Source: Streptomyces sp. Je 1-332 (lineage in GTDB: Bacteria > Actinomycetota > Actinomycetes > Streptomycetales > Streptomycetaceae). Taken from it: a DNA stretch of 64,000 nucleotides. Of the stretch, positions 9,987 to 19,056 are shown piece after piece. Under the pieces are notes generated by a model that did no database searches, was not told where the DNA came from, and saw nothing but the letters and a program-made list of their open reading frames with translations. The stretch is from assembly GCF_040730185.1 (NCBI RefSeq), contig NZ_CP160402.1:2418001-2482000 (forward strand), in the 5' to 3' direction. Every line of letters begins with the position of its first letter. Within the stretch, counting starts at the first letter, position 1. The position numbers were made by a program, and so were the translations under genes.

Positions 9987-10655
9987 ATGAACCAGCAGCA
10001 ATGGAACGCGGTCGACACGTACTTCACCGATCTCCTGACCCCTGCCGACGAGGCACTGACCGCGGCCCTGCACGACAGTGACGCCGCCGGTCTGCCGCAG
10101 ATCAGCGTCGCGCCGAACCAGGGCAAGCTGCTCCAGCTCCTCGCCCAGATCCAGGGCGCGCACCGCATCCTCGAGATCGGCACGCTCGGCGGCTACAGCA
10201 CCATCTGGCTGGCCCGCGCCCTGCCCGCGGACGGCCGCCTCGTCACTCTGGAGTACTCCCCGGTGCACGCGGACGTGGCCCGCGGCAACCTCGCCCGCGC
10301 CGGCCTCGACAAGCTCACCGAGGTCCGGGTGGGCCGGGCCACCGACTCGCTCGCTGCGCTCGTGGCGGAGGACGCGGCCCCCTTCGACCTGGTCTTCATC
10401 GACGCGGACAAGGCCAACAACCCGCACTACGTGGAGTGGTCGCTCAAGCTCACCCGCCCCGGCAGCCTCATCATCATCGACAACGTCGTACGAAGCGGCG
10501 CGGTCGCCCACGCCGACTCCGTCGACCCCAGCGTCCAGGGCACGCGCAAGGCGCTGGAAATCATCGCCGAGCACCCGAGGTTGAGCGGCACGGCGCTGCA
10601 GACAGTGGGCACGAAGGGGTACGACGGCCTGGCGCTGGCCCGCGTACTGGACTGA
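9987..10655 (+). CDS. SAM-dependent O-methyltransferase, family 3
   Basis: Class I methyltransferase of 222 aa, similar to caffeoyl-CoA/catechol O-methyltransferases. Motif I is ILEIGTLGGYSTIWLA (about residues 57-72), followed by the acidic residue of LEYSP; the metal/catalytic region is FIDADKANNPHYVEW and LIIIDNVVRSGAV, whose Asp and Asn residues bind the divalent cation in the family. These enzymes methylate vicinal hydroxyls of small aromatic compounds; the substrate here is not evident. The ATG at 9987 follows GGAAAGG. A 7-bp dyad sits in the promoter. Monocistronic, convergent with the FHA gene. Confidence 0.88.
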   Translation: MNQQQWNAVDTYFTDLLTPADEALTAALHDSDAAGLPQISVAPNQGKLLQLLAQIQGAHRILEIGTLGGYSTIWLARALPADGRLVTLEYSPVHADVARGNLARAGLDKLTEVRVGRATDSLAALVAEDAAPFDLVFIDADKANNPHYVEWSLKLTRPGSLIIIDNVVRSGAVAHADSVDPSVQGTRKALEIIAEHPRLSGTALQTVGTKGYDGLALARVLD

Positions 10656-10688
10656 GCGCCAGGCCGGGCGAACCGGCCCTGGCCAGCC

Positions 10689-10744
10689 CCCGGCCGGCCT
10701 CAACCCTCCTGCCCGGCGAGGCCCGGCCGGCCTCAACCCTCCTG
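10689..10744. repeat. 33-bp-spaced direct repeat at 3' end of FHA gene
   Basis: A 23-base unit ending in CCTCAACCCTCCTG occurs at 10689-10711 and 10722-10744. The second copy contains the stop codon and last codons of the leftward FHA gene, so the duplication has placed a spare copy of the gene end in intergenic DNA. Confidence 0.7.
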
Positions 10745-11125
10745 ATAGAACCCGACGTTCACGCTGCGCGGCCCGGCCCGGTCCTGGATGACGACGTCAC
10801 CGGAACCGCCCCGGGGCAGCGGCACCGTGCCCCCGTACTCAAGGAGCGACGGCGCACCGCCCACGGTGAGCCGCACCTCCGACGCGGGCTCGGGATGCGA
10901 CCCGCGCAGCCAGGTGACGGTCCAGGCCCCGTCCGTTCCGCAGCGGAACTCCAGGTGCGTACGCGACACGAACAGCCAGTCATCGGGGGGCACAAGACGG
11001 CACACGCTGCGGTCGCGCCCCACCCGCAGCACGGAACCCGGTGCGCTCGGCGCGTCAGCCATGAGCATGCCCGCCGTCGCACCTTCGTCCGCCCCCGGCA
11101 AGGAGGCCATGGTCAGCTCCAGCAC
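10733..11125 (-). CDS. Small FHA-domain-like protein
   Basis: 130-aa protein made almost wholly of one forkhead-associated-like beta domain. The core is VLRVGRD (strand with the conserved Gly-Arg), DDWLFVSRTHLEFRC (the Ser-Arg-x-His phosphothreonine-pocket motif) and a later stretch where an Asn is normally found. FHA domains bind phosphothreonine peptides, so it probably reads the output of Ser/Thr protein kinases. No kinase gene is adjacent. The GTG at 11125 has GGGGGAG at good distance. Divergent from a DUF1992 gene. The partner protein is unknown. Confidence 0.72.
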   Translation of the reverse strand: MLELTMASLPGADEGATAGMLMADAPSAPGSVLRVGRDRSVCRLVPPDDWLFVSRTHLEFRCGTDGAWTVTWLRGSHPEPASEVRLTVGGAPSLLEYGGTVPLPRGGSGDVVIQDRAGPRSVNVGFYQEG

Positions 11126-11240
11126 GTACGCTCCCCCAGCTCTCGGCGGTCAGAACGCGCGGCGGCCGCACACGCCCCCGCGCCGCCGCATCCTATGGCG
11201 GACCTCACGCGACCGCACGACCGCCTGGAACAATGGACGT

Positions 11241-11648
11241 ATGACTGAACGGAAACCACCTGAGGTCAGCTTCGAGTCCTGGATCGACAAGCAGATCCGC
11301 GAGGCCGAGGAGCGGGGCGACTTCGCCACCCTGAAGGGCCGCGGCAAGCCCCTGCCCGACGGCCTGAACACCACGTCACACGACGAGCAGTGGTGGATCA
11401 AGCAGAAGATGGTCCGCGAGGGCCTCTCGCACCTCCCCCCGACCCTCGCCCTGCGCAAGGAGGCCGAGGACGTCCTGGCCGCGGCGCCGGACGCCCCCTC
11501 CGAACAGGCGGCCCGCACGCTGGTCACGGACCTCAACACCAAGATCCGCGAGGCCCTGCGCATGCCGCCCCCGGGCCCGCCCCTCGGCCTGAAGCCCTAC
11601 GACGTGGACGAGGTGGCCAAGGCCTGGCGCGAACGCCACCCGCGCTGA
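11241..11648 (+). CDS. DUF1992 (DnaJC28-like) protein
   Basis: 135-aa soluble protein of the DUF1992 family, the conserved domain shared with eukaryotic DnaJ homologue C member 28. The signature is FESWIDKQIREAEERGDFATLKGRGKPL followed by a charged helical region, LRKEAEDVL. No J-domain is present and the function is not established. The ATG at 11241 lacks a clear ribosome site but lies 6 nt after AACAAT, a -10-like box, so the message may be leaderless. Confidence 0.8.
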   Translation: MTERKPPEVSFESWIDKQIREAEERGDFATLKGRGKPLPDGLNTTSHDEQWWIKQKMVREGLSHLPPTLALRKEAEDVLAAAPDAPSEQAARTLVTDLNTKIREALRMPPPGPPLGLKPYDVDEVAKAWRERHPR

Positions 11649-11696
11649 GCGCATGGGGGCGGATGGCGGGAGGGGGCCATGCGCGAGGATGGGCGC

Positions 11697-12026
11697 ATGA
11701 GCATCGTAAAGATCAACGTCCTGACCGTCTCCGCCGAGCAGCGAGAGACCCTGGAATCGCGCTTCGCGTCCCGCGCCGGCGCCGTGGAGAGCGCGGACGG
11801 CTTCGAGTGGTTCGAGCTGCTGCGCCCCATCGAGGGCACCGATGACTACCTGGTCTACACGCGCTGGCGTGACGAGGAGTCCTTCAAGGCGTGGATGGAG
11901 GGCCCCATGAAGGCCGCCCACCAGGGTGGCGCCGCCGGTGGTGGCGAGCGGCCCAAGCCCGCATCGAGCAGCGCCGCGGTGTGGTCGTTCGAGGTCGTGC
12001 AGCAGGCCGCGCCCAAGAGCGAGTAG
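11697..12026 (+). CDS. ABM-family monooxygenase / heme-degrading-like protein
   Basis: 109-aa antibiotic-biosynthesis-monooxygenase-fold protein, a dimeric alpha+beta barrel. Seen: KINVLTVSAEQRETLESRFASRAG, FEWFELLRP, YLVYTRWRDEESFKAWMEG. The W-x-x-E-x-x-F/Y-x-x-W pattern is shared with the HmoA/IsdG-type heme-degrading proteins, so a role in heme or quinone chemistry is possible but not proven. The ATG at 11697 follows GAGGAT by 6 nt, which could be either a ribosome site or a -10 box of a leaderless message. Confidence 0.78.
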   Translation: MSIVKINVLTVSAEQRETLESRFASRAGAVESADGFEWFELLRPIEGTDDYLVYTRWRDEESFKAWMEGPMKAAHQGGAAGGGERPKPASSSAAVWSFEVVQQAAPKSE

Positions 12027-12102
12027 CCGGGACGCGGGGGAGGCGGATGGGGCCGGGAAAAAGCAGTACCGGCGCCTCCCCGGCCCGTGGTGCCATGGGC
12101 CC

Positions 12103-12741
12103 ATGATGTCCACCGACCGGATACTCGCCTTCGCGGCCATGTCCTTCCTGCTCATCGTGGTCCCCGGGCCCAGCGTCCTGTTCGTCGTCGGGCGGGCGCT
12201 GGCGCAGGGGCGCCGGGCCGCGTTGACCTCCGTGGTGGGGAACACGATCGGTGCGTACGTGCTCGTGGTGGCCGTCGCGCTCGGGGTGGGGTCCGTCGTC
12301 GAGCGCTCCGTCGTCGTCTTCACCGCGCTGAAGCTGCTCGGAGCCGCCTACCTGGTGTATCTGGGAGTCAAGGCGGTGCGCCAACGCGGGTCGCTGCACG
12401 CCGCGTTCACCGGTGACGCTCCCGCCCGCAGCGGGCTGCGTACGGTGTGGGAAGGGTTCGCGGTCGGCGTGGCCAACCCGAAGACCCTCGTCTTCTTCGC
12501 CGCCGTGCTGCCGCAGTTCGTCGACCGCGAGGAGGGGCACGTGATGCTGCAGATGCTGCTGCTCGGCCTGGTCTTCAACGCCATCGCCCTGGCGTCCGAC
12601 AGTGTGTGGGGGCTGGTCGCGGCCACCGCGCGCGGCTGGTTCGCGCACTCGCCGCGGCGGCTCTCGATGGTCGGCGGGGCCGGCGGGCTGACCATGATCG
12701 GGCTCGGCGTCGGCATCGCCGCGACCGGACGCAAGGACTGA
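12103..12741 (+). CDS. LysE/RhtB-family amino-acid exporter
   Basis: 212-aa inner-membrane protein with six hydrophobic segments. The family motif lies in helix 1 and the following loop: LIVVPGPSVLFVVGRALAQGRRAAL, and GFAVGVANPKTLVFFAAVLPQFVD marks helix 4. Members export lysine, homoserine, threonine or cysteine, driven by proton motive force. Two adjacent ATG codons (12103 and 12106) could start it. Monocistronic between an ABM protein and a GNAT gene; the substrate cannot be told from sequence. Confidence 0.85.
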   Translation: MMSTDRILAFAAMSFLLIVVPGPSVLFVVGRALAQGRRAALTSVVGNTIGAYVLVVAVALGVGSVVERSVVVFTALKLLGAAYLVYLGVKAVRQRGSLHAAFTGDAPARSGLRTVWEGFAVGVANPKTLVFFAAVLPQFVDREEGHVMLQMLLLGLVFNAIALASDSVWGLVAATARGWFAHSPRRLSMVGGAGGLTMIGLGVGIAATGRKD

Positions 12742-12835
12742 CCCCGGGGCGTCGTCGAGGGCAGTGGCACCGGGGAGCACCGCGGGCCCGGTAATTCGCT
12801 TGCGGGGCAGGGCAGTCGGGTTCTGAATGGCCCTC

Positions 12836-13387
12836 ATGACCACCCACATCGAGACCAGCACCGCGGGGCCCGCCTCCTGGGCCGTCGCTCCCGAAGCCGT
12901 CGACTCCCCTGTCGCCGCGGCGCTCTGGCGCGCGTACTACACGGAGGTCAGCGACCGGTACTACCTCCTCCACGACGGGCGAAGGACCGACCCCGGAGAG
13001 CTGGAGCGCGAGATCGCCGCCGAGACGGACCAGAGCCTGCGCCCGCCCACCGGCGTACTCCTCGTCGCCCGGTACGGCGGCGAGCCCGCGGGCACGGCCG
13101 GGGTGCGGCTCATGGGCGACCTGAAGGGTTTCCGTACCGCCGAGCTCAAGCGCGTCTTCCTGCGCGAGGACATGCGCGGCAAGGGCGGCGCCGCGCTCCT
13201 CCTCGCCGCCGCCGAGGACGCGGCCCGCGCGCTCGGCGCGGAGCGGCTCATCCTCGACACCCGCCTCGATCTGGTCGAGGCCAGGGCGCTCTACGCACGG
13301 CACGGCTACGAGGAGAGCGAGCCGCTGACCGAGCGGATGTACGCCGAGTGCTGGTACGCCAAGAAGCTGGCCCCGGCGGCCGGTTGA
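12836..13387 (+). CDS. GNAT-family N-acetyltransferase
   Basis: 183-aa acetyltransferase. The acetyl-CoA-binding stretch is LKRVFLREDMRGKGGAALLLAAAEDAA (motif A, R-x-x-G-x-G) followed by LILDTRLDLVEARALYARHGYEE (motif B). The substrate is unknown; the sequence resembles bacterial amine or amino-acid acetyltransferases. ATG 12836 is preferred; ATG 12827 is 9 bp upstream in the same frame and no ribosome site separates them. Confidence 0.8.
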   Translation: MTTHIETSTAGPASWAVAPEAVDSPVAAALWRAYYTEVSDRYYLLHDGRRTDPGELEREIAAETDQSLRPPTGVLLVARYGGEPAGTAGVRLMGDLKGFRTAELKRVFLREDMRGKGGAALLLAAAEDAARALGAERLILDTRLDLVEARALYARHGYEESEPLTERMYAECWYAKKLAPAAG

Positions 13388-13428
13388 GCCCGGACTCGCA
13401 CTCCGGTCCCCGCCCTGAGCGGCGTTGC

Positions 13429-13493
13429 GCCGCGACGCCGCGCTGTGGCGCCGCGCTGTGGCGCCGCTCAGGCCGCGACGCCGCGCTGTGGCG
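13429..13493. repeat. Direct repeats straddling the end of the MFS-MarR gene
   Basis: A 22-base GC-rich unit (GCCGCGACGCCG followed by CGCTGTGGCG) is present at 13429-13450 and 13472-13493, with a partial copy between. The stop codon of the leftward transporter (13468) lies between the copies, so the last residues are encoded by repeat DNA. Confidence 0.6.
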
Positions 13494-15576
13494 GCCTGCC
13501 GGTCCTTCCGGGCCCACCTGGGCCGCCGCCGTGCGGACCGTTGTACGGCTGTTCCGCGTCCGAGCCGCACATCTCGGCGCCCAGCTCCTCGACGAGCTGC
13601 ACCAGGTCGGTGGGCCGGTCGGGACCCCACCAGTCGCCGAGCAGCTCGGCCAGGGACTCCTCGCGTGCCTTGGCCAGCTTGGCGACCGCCACCCGGCCCT
13701 CGTCGGTCAGCCGCAGGCCCATGCCCTCGCGCCGGGCGAGCCGGCGCTCCTCGACCTGGCGGGACGCGGCCGTGATCACGGAGAGCGGCACGGGGCTGCG
13801 TTCGGCGAGCACCGCCGGTTCCACGTGGCCGTGCCGGCTGATGCGCAGCAGGAGCCAGCTGGCACCGGGCAGCAGGTCGTAGCCCGCGCGTTCGGTGATG
13901 CGTACGTAGATCTCGCGGCGGCCCTCCCGCGTGCCGAGGACCGAGAGTGCCCGCGCCACCTCGTCGTACGACGAACGCTCGACGGGGTTGCTGGCGAGCG
14001 TCTGTGTCGGATCGGGCGCCGTGACCGAGCCGCGCAGCTTGTCCTCGCGCAGGAACCAGGCCAGGACGAACGCGACCAGGGCCACCGGCGCCGCGTACAG
14101 GAAGACGTCCGTGATCGACGACGCGTACGCGTGGATGACGTCCGGGCGCAGGGCCGCCGGGAGTTCGGCGATGCCCCGCGGGTCGGCCGTGAGGGAGTCC
14201 GCGCTGACGCCGGGCGGCAACTGCTGGCCCGCGACGGCGTCGGAGAGGCTGTTGACGAGGCGGTTGGCGAAGATCGTGCCGAAGATCGCGACACCGAACG
14301 AGGCTCCGATGGAGCGGAAGAACGTCGCGCCGGACGTGGCGACGCCCAGATCCCCGTACGGGACCGCGTTCTGCACGATCAGCACCAGGACCTGCATGAC
14401 CAGGCCGAGCCCGAAGCCGAAGACGAAGAAGTAGACGCTCATCTCTCCCGTGCCGCTGTTCTCGTCGAGTTGGTGGAGCAGCAGCAGACCGAGGGCGGTG
14501 ACTCCCGTGCCCGCGATCGGGAACACCTTCCAGCGGCCCGTGCGGCTGACGATCTGGCCGGACGCCGTCGTCGCGATCAGCATGCCGATCACCATCGGCA
14601 GCATGTGCACACCCGACATCGTCGGCGAGACGCCCTGGACGACCTGGAGGAACGTCGGCAGATAGGTCATCGCGCCGAACATCGCGAAGCCGACGACGAA
14701 GCTGATGATCGCGGAGAGCGTGAACGTCCTGACCCGGAACAGCTTCATCGGGATGACCGGTTCGGCCGCCTTGCGCTCGATGGCCACGAACGCCACGGCG
14801 AGCACGACGCCGAGCACCGCGAGGCCGACGATCTGCGGCGAGCCCCACTCCCAGGTGGTGCCGCCGAGCGACGCGACGAGGACGAGGCAGGTGGCGACGG
14901 CCGCGATGAGGAAGGTGCCGAGGTAGTCGATGACGTGCTTCGTCGAGCGCACCGGGATGTGCAGGGCGGTGGCGATGACGATGAGCGCGACGACGCCGAT
15001 GGGCAGGTTGATGTAGAAGACCCAGCGCCAGCTGAGATGTTCGGTGAACAGGCCACCGAGCAGCGGCCCGAGGACACTCGTCGCACCGAAGACGGCACCG
15101 AACAGGCCCTGGTACTTGCCGCGTTCACGCGGCGAGACGATGTCGCCGACGATCGCCATCGACAGGACCATCAGACCGCCGCCGCCGATTCCCTGGAGGG
15201 CGCGGAAACCGATGAGCTGCGGCATGTTCTGCGCCATGCCGCAGAGCGCCGAGCTGACCAGGAAGATCACGATGGCCAGCTGGAACAGCTTCTTGCGGCC
15301 GTACTGGTCGCCGAGCTTGCCCCAGAGTGGTGTCGCGGCCGTCGCGGCGAGCAGATACGCGGTGACGACCCACGAGAGGTGCTCCATGCCGCCGAGCTCG
15401 CTGACGATGGTGGGCAGCGCGGTCGAGACGATGGTCTGGTCGAGGGCGGCGAGCAGCATGCCGAGCAGCAGCGCACCGATGGAGACCAGTACGCCGCCGT
15501 GGGTGTGCTCGTCCGGGGGCCCGGGGACGGGATCCGGCTCCGGCCCCGCGGGGCGGGCGCTGACGTCCTGCGTCAT
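13468..15576 (-). CDS. DHA2-family drug exporter fused to a C-terminal MarR-like domain
   Basis: 702-aa fusion. Residues about 25-510 form a 14-helix DHA2 (EmrB/QacA) antiporter: [19 protein letters not shown] in helix 1, [15 protein letters not shown] in the 2-3 loop, [18 protein letters not shown] (motif C of antiporters) in helix 5. Residues about 550-680 form a winged-helix resembling Mar[38 protein letters not shown] and [15 protein letters not shown], where the wing would be. The ATG at 15576 follows a perfect AGGAGGTG site. The extra domain would lie in the cytoplasm and might sense substrate or bind DNA. Fusions of this type occur in Streptomyces (from memory), but their role is not established. 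Confidence 0.85.
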   Translation of the reverse strand: MTQDVSARPAGPEPDPVPGPPDEHTHGGVLVSIGALLLGMLLAALDQTIVSTALPTIVSELGGMEHLSWVVTAYLLAATAATPLWGKLGDQYGRKKLFQLAIVIFLVSSALCGMAQNMPQLIGFRALQGIGGGGLMVLSMAIVGDIVSPRERGKYQGLFGAVFGATSVLGPLLGGLFTEHLSWRWVFYINLPIGVVALIVIATALHIPVRSTKHVIDYLGTFLIAAVATCLVLVASLGGTTWEWGSPQIVGLAVLGVVLAVAFVAIERKAAEPVIPMKLFRVRTFTLSAIISFVVGFAMFGAMTYLPTFLQVVQGVSPTMSGVHMLPMVIGMLIATTASGQIVSRTGRWKVFPIAGTGVTALGLLLLHQLDENSGTGEMSVYFFVFGFGLGLVMQVLVLIVQNAVPYGDLGVATSGATFFRSIGASFGVAIFGTIFANRLVNSLSDAVAGQQLPPGVSADSLTADPRGIAELPAALRPDVIHAYASSITDVFLYAAPVALVAFVLAWFLREDKLRGSVTAPDPTQTLASNPVERSSYDEVARALSVLGTREGRREIYVRITERAGYDLLPGASWLLLRISRHGHVEPAVLAERSPVPLSVITAASRQVEERRLARREGMGLRLTDEGRVAVAKLAKAREESLAELLGDWWGPDRPTDLVQLVEELGAEMCGSDAEQPYNGPHGGGPGGPGRTGRPPQRGVAA

Positions 15577-15719
15577 GGACACCTCCTGAGGGCTTCCGCG
15601 TGTCCTGCGCGTCCTGCGCGGGCCTCTCCTTCTCCATCCTGATCCGTGTGACCCGTTATGGCCTGTTGAACCGGCGGTCTGCATAATCGCTGGAGTTCTC
15701 TAGGGGTGGGATACGAAGA

Positions 15720-16757
15720 GTGAGCAGCATGGAGGAAGGACGTCCGGACGGCGCCGAAGGCCGCCGGCACGGTCAGCGATGTCCCGAATGCGGTACGTCA
15801 CGGGAGCCGGGCAGCGCGCCTGCCTGCGGTTGTACGGAGCGGGCCGCCGACGCGGCACGGGACGCGAGGTCCGCGGACGCCGCCGCCGCGGAGGACTTCG
15901 ATCCGCTGCGGATACGTCCGTATGTGACGCTGCCGGAGCCGGGGTCCGGGGAGGCGGAGGCGGAGGCGGAGTCGGAGGTGGCGGGGCTTGAGCCGGGGCG
16001 GTCTCCCGTGCCCGTTCTGCCGCCGGAGGCTGTGGCTCCGCCGCGGTCGACGGATGTGGGCCTGTTCGCGGCGGGCGAGGGGGCGGAGGGCGCCTCGCGG
16101 CTGCCCTCGCCCTCGGCCTCGCCCTCGATGCCGTACGACGGTGCGGTCGGCGACGGGGCGGAGCCGAGGCGCGGCCGTACGGGCCTGTACGCGGGGGTGA
16201 GTGCGGTGGTGGCCGTGGTGGGCGTCGCGGTGCTCGCCACGGTGCTGCTCTCACCGGACAAGCCGCAACGGGAGCAGGCGATGCCGGACGTGCCGACGCG
16301 GGCGGCGAGCGCAGCCCCGTCGGGCTCCGCCTCGGAGCCGCCGTCGACGGCGGCTCCGTCGTCCTCCGCGGCCCCGTCCGCCCCGGCCTCCACGTCCAAG
16401 TCCGCTTCCCCCAGGGGGAGTTCGTCCCCGTCCCCGTCGAGCACGGCCTCGGCCAAGCCGCGCTCCACGCCGCCGCCGAGCCGCTCGACGGCGCGGGCGA
16501 CGGGTTCCGTGGAGTCGGGGACGCCGAAGGCCGACGGCGTCCTGAAGCGCGGCGACAGGGGCCCTGAGGTCGAGGAACTCCAGGGTCGGCTGCGACAGCT
16601 GTACCTGTACATGGGCGAGGCCGACGGCACGTATGACACCTCGGTGGCCGAGGCGGTCACCCGCTTCCAGTACGCCCGCGCGACGCAGGCGGACGGCGAG
16701 GGGGTCTACGGGGAGCGGACGCGGGCGGCGCTGGAGCGGGAGACCAGGGAGCCGTAG
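15720..16757 (+). CDS. Single-pass membrane protein with peptidoglycan-binding domain
   Basis: 345 aa. It opens with a Cys pair motif CPECGTS...CGC like a small zinc ribbon, then a long acidic Pro/Glu/Ala linker. A membrane helix (about residues 157-180, LYAGVSAVVAVVGVAVLATVLL) is followed by a Ser/Pro/Ala-rich external stalk of about 90 residues. The C-terminal domain (about 270-340), LKRGDRGPEVEELQGRLRQL to YGERTRAALERE, is PG_binding_1. The topology places the zinc ribbon in the cytoplasm and the wall-binding domain outside, linking the two. The GTG at 15720 is used; an ATG at 15729 is possible. Divergent from the drug exporter. Confidence 0.82.
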   Translation: MSSMEEGRPDGAEGRRHGQRCPECGTSREPGSAPACGCTERAADAARDARSADAAAAEDFDPLRIRPYVTLPEPGSGEAEAEAESEVAGLEPGRSPVPVLPPEAVAPPRSTDVGLFAAGEGAEGASRLPSPSASPSMPYDGAVGDGAEPRRGRTGLYAGVSAVVAVVGVAVLATVLLSPDKPQREQAMPDVPTRAASAAPSGSASEPPSTAAPSSSAAPSAPASTSKSASPRGSSSPSPSSTASAKPRSTPPPSRSTARATGSVESGTPKADGVLKRGDRGPEVEELQGRLRQLYLYMGEADGTYDTSVAEAVTRFQYARATQADGEGVYGERTRAALERETREP

Positions 16758-16936
16758 GCCCCGGCTACCGCCGGGTGCGACTACCTCGGCGGCCCTGCGT
16801 CCGCCCATACGGCACCCCCGCGCGCCGCTGCCCCGGCGGCCCTGCAAGTCCGCCAACCCGGCGGCCTCGGCGCCAGCTGGCCCGGGGCGGCCCTGCGCCT
16901 GCTCCCGGCTGCTTCTCGTCCGCGGGTGCGCGGGGG

Positions 16937-17214
16937 CTGATCGCGCAGTTCCCCGCGCCCCTGACGGGGCACACCCGCCGACCGAACGGCAAGCGCCCGG
17001 AACCGGCACAAAGCAAGCGCCCACTACCCGCCGCCACTCGCCCACAGGCACGCGTCGGCTGATCGCGCAGTTCCCCGCGCCCCTGACGGGGGCACACCCG
17101 ACGCCCGAACGGCAAGCCCCCGGAACCGGCACAGAGCAAGCGCCCACTACCCGCCGCCACTCGCCCACAGGCACGCGTCGGCTGATCGCGCAGTTCCCCG
17201 CGCCCCTGACGGGG
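16937..17214. repeat. Three tandem copies of a Streptomyces intergenic repeat
   Basis: The core CTGATCGCGCAGTTCCCCGC, continuing through GCCCCTGACGGGG, occurs at 16937, 17059 and 17182. Spacers of about 90 bp between cores are also near-identical, so whole units of 122-123 bp are tandemly repeated. The whole 16758-17259 gap has no convincing gene; its first part (16781-16880) is made of shorter GGCGGCCCTGC-like strings. The core is familiar from downstream regions across Streptomyces genomes (from memory). Confidence 0.85.
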
Positions 17215-17259
17215 CTCACGTCACCCCCACCCAAGCAGCGAGCAGCGAGCAGCCCTGGA

Positions 17260-17925
17260 TCAGGCGAACGTCAGTCGCAGTGCCCCGCCCTCGGCCGGCT
17301 CCACCATGACGCCCGTCAAGTCGTCGACATGCACGGTGGGCCCGAACTCCCCGGCCCGGGGGCCGACTCCCACGACCCGCATGCCTGCCGCGAGGCCCGC
17401 GGCTATGCCCGCCCCGGAGTCCTCGAAGACCACGCAGTCAGCGGGGGCGAAGCCCAGCTCCGCGGCGCCCTTGAGGAAGCCCTCAGGGTCGGGCTTGCTC
17501 GCCCCTACGCTCTCCGCGGTGACGCGCACCGCGGGCAGCGACAGCCCGGCCGCGGCCATCCGCCCGGTCGACAGGGGCACGTCCGCGGACGTCACGAGTG
17601 CGTGCGGCAGCCCCTCCAGGGACGCCAGGAAAGCCTCGGCCCCCGGCACGGGGACGACGCCCTCCATGTCCGCGGTCTCCTCGGCCAGCATCAGGCGGTT
17701 CTCCGCGTAGTTCTCCTCCATGGGCCGCTCCGGCAGCAGCACCGCCATCGACGCGTACCCCTGCCGCCCGTGGACGACCTTGATGACCTCGTCGAAGTCG
17801 AGCCCGTGCCGTTCGGACCAGCGCCGCCAGCAGCGCTCGACCACCGCGTCGGAGTTGACGAGGGTCCCGTCCATGTCCAGGAGGAGGGCCCGGGCGGTCA
17901 GTACAGAGGTGGTGTCGGCCGTCAT
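17260..17925 (-). CDS. HAD-superfamily sugar-phosphatase-like hydrolase
   Basis: 221-aa HAD hydrolase with a small alpha-helical cap (subfamily IA). Motif I is LLLDMDGTLVNSD (nucleophile and acid Asp), motif II the Ser/Thr of LVTSADVPLS, motif III the Lys of ASKPDPEGF and motif IV VVFEDSGAGIAAGLAAGM. The overall pattern is that of the YfbT/DOG1/beta-phosphoglucomutase group, so sugar phosphates are the likely substrates. The ATG at 17925 follows TGGAG. Upstream in-frame codons lack homology. Confidence 0.82.
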   Translation of the reverse strand: MTADTTSVLTARALLLDMDGTLVNSDAVVERCWRRWSERHGLDFDEVIKVVHGRQGYASMAVLLPERPMEENYAENRLMLAEETADMEGVVPVPGAEAFLASLEGLPHALVTSADVPLSTGRMAAAGLSLPAVRVTAESVGASKPDPEGFLKGAAELGFAPADCVVFEDSGAGIAAGLAAGMRVVGVGPRAGEFGPTVHVDDLTGVMVEPAEGGALRLTFA

Positions 17926-18110
17926 CGGCGTACTCCAGAGAAAGCGGAGAAAAGGACCGGCGGAAGAATCAAGGCAGCTCCGCCCGCCGGTCAGGGAACA
18001 CGGGCGGAGCCACTTTGTTTCTCTACGATACAAAAAGGCCCCGGCGGGCGCCAGCGCCGCAGGTCACACCCGTTCCGGGACCACGATCCAGGCAGGAAGT
18101 CAGGCGGAAA

Positions 18111-18689
18111 TCAGGCAATCGCCTCGTACAGGCTCCAGACGCCAAGACCCAGCATCAGCATCGCCGCGATCTTGGTGATGAGCGCGAGCGGAACACGCTT
18201 CATCAGCGCCTTCCCGCCGACGATGCCGAGCCCGGCGACCGCCCACAGCGCGAGCACCGCGCCGAGACCCACGGAGAGCGGGTCGTCGTACCGCGCGGCC
18301 AGGTTCGCGGTCATGATCTGCGTCAGATCACCGAACTCCGCGACCAGGATGAGCATGAAACCCGCGCCGGAGACCTTCCAGAAGCTCTGGTCCTTGGGCT
18401 CGCGGACCTCCTCCTCGTCCTCCCCGCCCTTCAGGAGCAGCATCGCCGCCCCGCCGAGGAAGAGGACACCAGTGAGCGCGTGCAGCAGTTGCTGCGGCAG
18501 GAGCGTCAGCACGCTGCCCGCCGCCACGGCGAGCACCACATGGACGACGAAGGCGGCGGCGACCCCGACGAAGACGTACGAGGCGCGGTAGCGCGTCCCG
18601 AGGACGAGCCCGGCCAGCGCTGTCTTGTCCGGGAGTTCGGCAAGGAAGACGACGCCGAAGACGAGCGCCATCACGCTGATGCTGATCAA
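18111..18689 (-). CDS. TMEM165/GDT1-family cation transporter (Mn2+ exporter candidate)
   Basis: 192-aa membrane protein with six helices in two repeats. Each repeat carries the family motif E-x-G/L-D-K/L-T: AELPDKTALAGL in helix 1 and AEFGDLTQIMTANLAARY in helix 4. A charged cytoplasmic loop (GGEDEEEVREPKD) separates the halves. GDT1 proteins move Mn2+ or Ca2+ in exchange for protons. The TTG at 18689 (GAGG 4 nt upstream) begins MISISVMALVFGVVFLAELPDKT and is the best fit. About 110 nt further upstream is a yybP-ykoY-like leader, the class of Mn2+ riboswitch that controls such exporters, which strongly supports Mn2+ efflux. Confidence 0.88.
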   Translation of the reverse strand: MISISVMALVFGVVFLAELPDKTALAGLVLGTRYRASYVFVGVAAAFVVHVVLAVAAGSVLTLLPQQLLHALTGVLFLGGAAMLLLKGGEDEEEVREPKDQSFWKVSGAGFMLILVAEFGDLTQIMTANLAARYDDPLSVGLGAVLALWAVAGLGIVGGKALMKRVPLALITKIAAMLMLGLGVWSLYEAIA

Positions 18690-18794
18690 GGTTCCTCAAT
18701 CGGTCGGGGCTGCCCCACCGAGAGCAATCTGTACCTCACGTACGACACCTCGGCACGGCAGCGCACACGGACGTACACGGTCATGTACGTCGGG

Positions 18795-18920
18795 CACTGC
18801 TTGCCGAAGGTCTCGCTGGCCGACCGCGTCCATCCCAGGGATGGCGGGGCCTGCCTCCGGGCGCCGGCTCAGGCGAGCTGAGCAGTATGTCGACGGTCCG
18901 GCGAAGAGCTACTCCCCTTC
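18795..18920 (-). ncRNA. yybP-ykoY manganese riboswitch
   Basis: Read on the minus strand, the leader begins AGGGGAGTAGC (complement of 18908-18918) and, about 95 nt later, has CGAGACCTTCGGC (complement of about 18803-18815). The GGGGAGUAG opening and the AGACCUU segment in the 3' arm are conserved landmarks of the yybP-ykoY class. Between them are GC-rich stems. Its place 5' of a GDT1-type transporter is a classic arrangement. Boundaries are approximate. Confidence 0.75.
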
Positions 18921-19056
18921 TGCGCCATCCATCGTACGGGACGTCCGCACACCCCGGACCAGGGCCTTTCGACCCCCTCGCGTGTGACTCAGGTCACGAA
19001 GAATCGCGAAAACCCAACTCCCGGGCAGGCGGCCGGACATGACGCGGCGCCAGGAC

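Noticed and set aside
16937..17214. Tandem repeats considered as a CRISPR array
   Set aside because: Only three units, units of 122 bp with conserved spacers, and no cas genes. Spacers in CRISPR arrays would be unique.
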